Shown here in pieces: positions 61,450-64,000 of a DNA stretch of 64,000 nucleotides (the stretch's first letter is position 1; each line of letters begins with the position of its first letter). Below the pieces are notes generated by a model. The model saw only the letters and a list, made by a program, of their open reading frames with translations, did not search any database and was not told where the DNA came from. Both the position numbers and the translations under genes were made by a program. The DNA is from JAGLOK01 sp963675575 (lineage in GTDB: Bacteria; Bacillota; Clostridia; Christensenellales; UMGS416). The stretch is from NCBI GenBank assembly GCA_963675575.1, contig OY776378.1:744001-808000 (forward strand), read 5' to 3'.

Positions 61450-63042
61450 ATGAGTCTCTACAAAATAATGATAGTTGACGATGAGGCGGAGGTTCGAGAA
61501 AGTATTGCCCGGAATATCGATTGGCAAGCGGTGGGGTTTGAGGTCGTAGCTTTGGCCGAAAACGGGCAGGAAGCTCTTGAAAAAGCGGAATCTATTGAGT
61601 TGGATGTGGTGTTGACAGACATTAAGATGCCGTTTGTCGACGGTCTTGAACTCAGCTCTCAAATACAAATATTACAGCCGTCAGTTAAGATTATTATTTT
61701 AACCGGTTTTGACAAGTTCGAATATGCCAAAGAAGCAATCAAGTTAAATGTAATAGAATATGTTTTAAAGCCGATAAACGCGGAAGAACTTACCCAATTG
61801 CTGCTAAAAGTAAAAAAAGAATTGGATGAGGAAGTTGCCAGACGCCGAGACACGGAAGCGCTTGTTGTAAATTATAAGAAAAGCCTTCCGTTGATTAAAA
61901 ATCATTTTTTGTCCGAATTGCTGGCGGGTACAATGCCACCAAATGAAATTAGCAAACAAATCAAAAGTTTTGGAATACCTATTAACGAGGAAAAGCATAT
62001 AGTGGTGGCGGTTTTCGAGTTTGATATAGACGATAGCCATACTCCCGTTCTTGCCAAAGAACTTTTACCAATATCCCTGAAACAACTTATTGACGACAGG
62101 TTGAAAGAGAGCTGTTTTTTCGCCACTATCATAAGTTTTTCTTCAATCGTAGCAATTACCTCATGGGAAAAAGACCCGATTGGAGACCTGATGAATGTAG
62201 CAAATATGATATCCGGAGAGAGTAAAAGGATATTCAAAACCAGTCTTACAGTGGGTATTGGCAGAAGCTACAGAGACATCACAAGCATACACCAATCATA
62301 TATCCAAGCAAAAAGAGCCGCGGAGTATAAGCTTATTCTTGGTACCGGAAAGGTCATATATATCCGGGACATGGAGCTTGCCGAGCATGAACCCATGGTT
62401 TTTGACAGCGCTTGTGAGCAACGATTGGTTACAGCGATAAAGTTTGGCACTGAAGAGCAGATAAGCAAACTGGTGGACAGCATACTTGAAGATTTAAACA
62501 GTGCTGATATCACACAATGGAAATATCAGGCGTATATTATGGGCGTTTTATGCGTTGTGTCCCAAATAGCAAACAGATATAATCTCGACGAAAACGAGGT
62601 GCTGGGCAAAGGCGACGAAAGATTTTCAATTATATCTAAAAATTATACTCTTGAAAAGTTAAGGAACTGGCTTTTAGACACCTGTGTTCGGATGAGCGGA
62701 TCCATAAGTGAAAAACGAATATCCACAGCGAAACGCATTATTGAACAGGCAAAGAAATTTATAGATGAGAATTTTCATGATCATCAGCTTTCAGTGGACA
62801 TGATATGCAAAAATCTACATATAAGCCAATCATATTTTTCCTCGATATTCAAGAATGAAACAGGAATGAACTATGTGCAGTATTTAACAGATATTCGAAT
62901 GGAAAAGGCGCTGAGACTGCTGAGTGAAACAGACGACAAAACGTACATGATTGCCCAAAAAGTAGGTTATGCAGAGCCAAACTACTTCAGCTACGTGTTT
63001 AAAAAGAAATTTGGAGCACCCCCATCGCAGTATAGGAAATAG
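61450..63042 (+). CDS. YesN-type AraC-family response regulator
   Basis: A 530-aa response regulator. The receiver domain (1-120) has DDEAEVRESIARNIDW, phospho-acceptor Asp57 in VLTDIKMPFVDG and the KP pair in YVLKPINAEE. A long middle region follows, and a C-terminal AraC double helix-turn-helix (HQLSVDMICKNLHISQSYF...KVGYAEPNYFSYVFKKKFG). The cognate kinase begins 43 bp downstream. Not closely related to the regulator at 26-27.7 kb except by family. CGGGGG precedes the ATG. Confidence 0.93.
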   Translation: MSLYKIMIVDDEAEVRESIARNIDWQAVGFEVVALAENGQEALEKAESIELDVVLTDIKMPFVDGLELSSQIQILQPSVKIIILTGFDKFEYAKEAIKLNVIEYVLKPINAEELTQLLLKVKKELDEEVARRRDTEALVVNYKKSLPLIKNHFLSELLAGTMPPNEISKQIKSFGIPINEEKHIVVAVFEFDIDDSHTPVLAKELLPISLKQLIDDRLKESCFFATIISFSSIVAITSWEKDPIGDLMNVANMISGESKRIFKTSLTVGIGRSYRDITSIHQSYIQAKRAAEYKLILGTGKVIYIRDMELAEHEPMVFDSACEQRLVTAIKFGTEEQISKLVDSILEDLNSADITQWKYQAYIMGVLCVVSQIANRYNLDENEVLGKGDERFSIISKNYTLEKLRNWLLDTCVRMSGSISEKRISTAKRIIEQAKKFIDENFHDHQLSVDMICKNLHISQSYFSSIFKNETGMNYVQYLTDIRMEKALRLLSETDDKTYMIAQKVGYAEPNYFSYVFKKKFGAPPSQYRK

Positions 63043-63085
63043 AAAAAAATCATTTTAGACTTTCGAAGATCTTTAAGGGGAGCAC

Positions 63086-64000
63086 ATGGAGCGTTTTTTC
63101 AAGAAATTATCAGACAAGGTAATTAACCGATATAATAAGCGCAGCATACGCTACACTATCTTTTTGTTTTTCACATTTACTGCGATACTGGCTATCGTGC
63201 TGGCAGGAATGACGTTTTACATGAGGTTTTCAAACCAATTGGAAAGCGCCATTCAGGATGAAAATGAATTGCTGGTTGATCAGTCCATTCAGACACTTAA
63301 CACATATCTTCGAGATATGATACGATTATCAGACTCTCTTTACTACAACGCGGTAAAGAACAAGGAAATCAATTCAGAGTCCATTACAGCCGATATGCAG
63401 CTGATATATAACACTTACAACAATTACGTCAAGAACATCGTACTCTTTTCTGCCGATGGTGATATGATTGCAATGTGGCCTCTGGCTACCATGAAAGACA
63501 ACATTGATGTTTCGCAGGAAGATTGGTTCTTGAATTCTCTTGAAAAAACAGAAAATTTGCACTTTGCTAAGCCTTCGGTTCAAAATCTGTTTATCGATAC
63601 AGACTATCAATATAACTGGGTTATAACTTTGAGCGGCGCAGTAGAAATAACAAGAGGCAAAAATACCGAGCAGGGTGTGCTGCTGATAGACTTAAAATAT
63701 GCCGGGTTAATTGATATATTTAAAGATATGTCATTGGCAAACGGCGGCTATATATATCTTACAGACAGCAAGGGTACGATAATATACCACCCATTACAGC
63801 AGCTTATTGCCACTGGCTTAGAAAACGAAGACATTGAGCAGGTTGGTGAATACAAGGACGGCACATTTTCAATTGAAAACGACGGTAAAGAAAGCACAGT
63901 TATTGTTCGCACCGCAGGGTATACCGGCTGGAAGGTTGTTGGTGTAATTCCGTATAAAGGGATAACATTTACCAGACTTCAGAATATCTTGTTTATATTT
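63086..64000 (+). CDS. YesM-type sensor histidine kinase, N-terminal part
   Basis: The first 305 codons of a kinase cut by the window end. It has a cytosolic N-terminus, first membrane helix (TIFLFFTFTAILAIVLAGMTFYM, ~26-48), then a large extracytoplasmic sensor region (~50-295) with Cache-like features (MWPLATMKDNIDVSQEDWF, GYIYLTDSKGTIIYHP, TAGYTGWKVVGVIPY), and the start of a second helix at the edge. The HAMP, His_kinase and HATPase domains lie beyond. AAGGGGAGC lies 4 nt before the ATG at 63086. It pairs with the YesN-type regulator upstream to sense an outside ligand, probably a sugar or related compound. Confidence 0.9.
   Translation, partial: MERFFKKLSDKVINRYNKRSIRYTIFLFFTFTAILAIVLAGMTFYMRFSNQLESAIQDENELLVDQSIQTLNTYLRDMIRLSDSLYYNAVKNKEINSESITADMQLIYNTYNNYVKNIVLFSADGDMIAMWPLATMKDNIDVSQEDWFLNSLEKTENLHFAKPSVQNLFIDTDYQYNWVITLSGAVEITRGKNTEQGVLLIDLKYAGLIDIFKDMSLANGGYIYLTDSKGTIIYHPLQQLIATGLENEDIEQVGEYKDGTFSIENDGKESTVIVRTAGYTGWKVVGVIPYKGITFTRLQNILFIF

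Overview
The window is 64 kb of moderately AT-rich DNA with strong AGGAGG-type ribosome sites, TTGNNN-17-TATAAT promoters, Gram-positive-style lipoproteins, a CtsR heat-shock operator, ROK, AraC/YesN and Fur regulators and dTDP-sugar genes. This points to a low-GC Firmicute, most likely an anaerobic member of the Clostridia. I see no rRNA, tRNA, CRISPR array, prophage or intact insertion sequence.

Layout. 1-3.6 kb: the end of a surface-polysaccharide/dTDP-sugar operon (aminotransferase, glycosyltransferase, ATP-grasp ligase, RfbB). 3.8-8.0 kb: a membrane-anchored NlpC/P60 wall hydrolase and a GH3 beta-glucosidase whose reading frame is broken near its N-terminus. 8.1-11.7 kb: a CtsR-controlled dnaJ-like/clpB heat-shock operon. 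11.8-18.2 kb: a SemiSWEET-like protein, an MFS transporter and single catabolic genes (MBL-fold hydrolase, SDR, YdjC deacetylase, dienelactone hydrolase). 18.4-21.5 kb: a Zur-like regulator with znuACB zinc uptake. 21.6-27.7 kb, minus strand: a five-gene operon joining a YesN-type response regulator, a histidine kinase with no membrane or sensor domain, and a ribose-type ABC system whose ATPase has lost most catalytic motifs; this is the strongest candidate for an undescribed sensory system. 28.4-60.8 kb: a large accessory catabolic region with a beta-propeller lactonase, a frameshifted MFS transporter, four further MBL-fold hydrolases, a Gfo/Idh/MocA dehydrogenase, a complete Dpp/Opp-type ABC importer, a ROK repressor, a CE1-like esterase, two carboxylesterases, another alpha/beta hydrolase, two cytosolic neutral-ceramidase-domain proteins, a second Dpp/Opp importer without a binding protein, and a MATE exporter behind a palindromic operator. 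61.4-64 kb: a YesN/YesM two-component pair, the kinase cut by the window edge.

How it may work together (inference). Few of the hydrolases carry a signal peptide, so substrates are probably imported whole by the ABC and MFS carriers and then de-esterified, de-acylated, lactone-opened and oxidised in the cytoplasm. The substrate class cannot be read from sequence; acylated or esterified glycosides or similar small conjugates fit best. The MBL-fold proteins form two paralogous pairs plus a singleton. In each pair one member keeps the full HxHxDH zinc motif and the other has lost the second histidine (Gly or Ser), and the singleton has Ser there as well.
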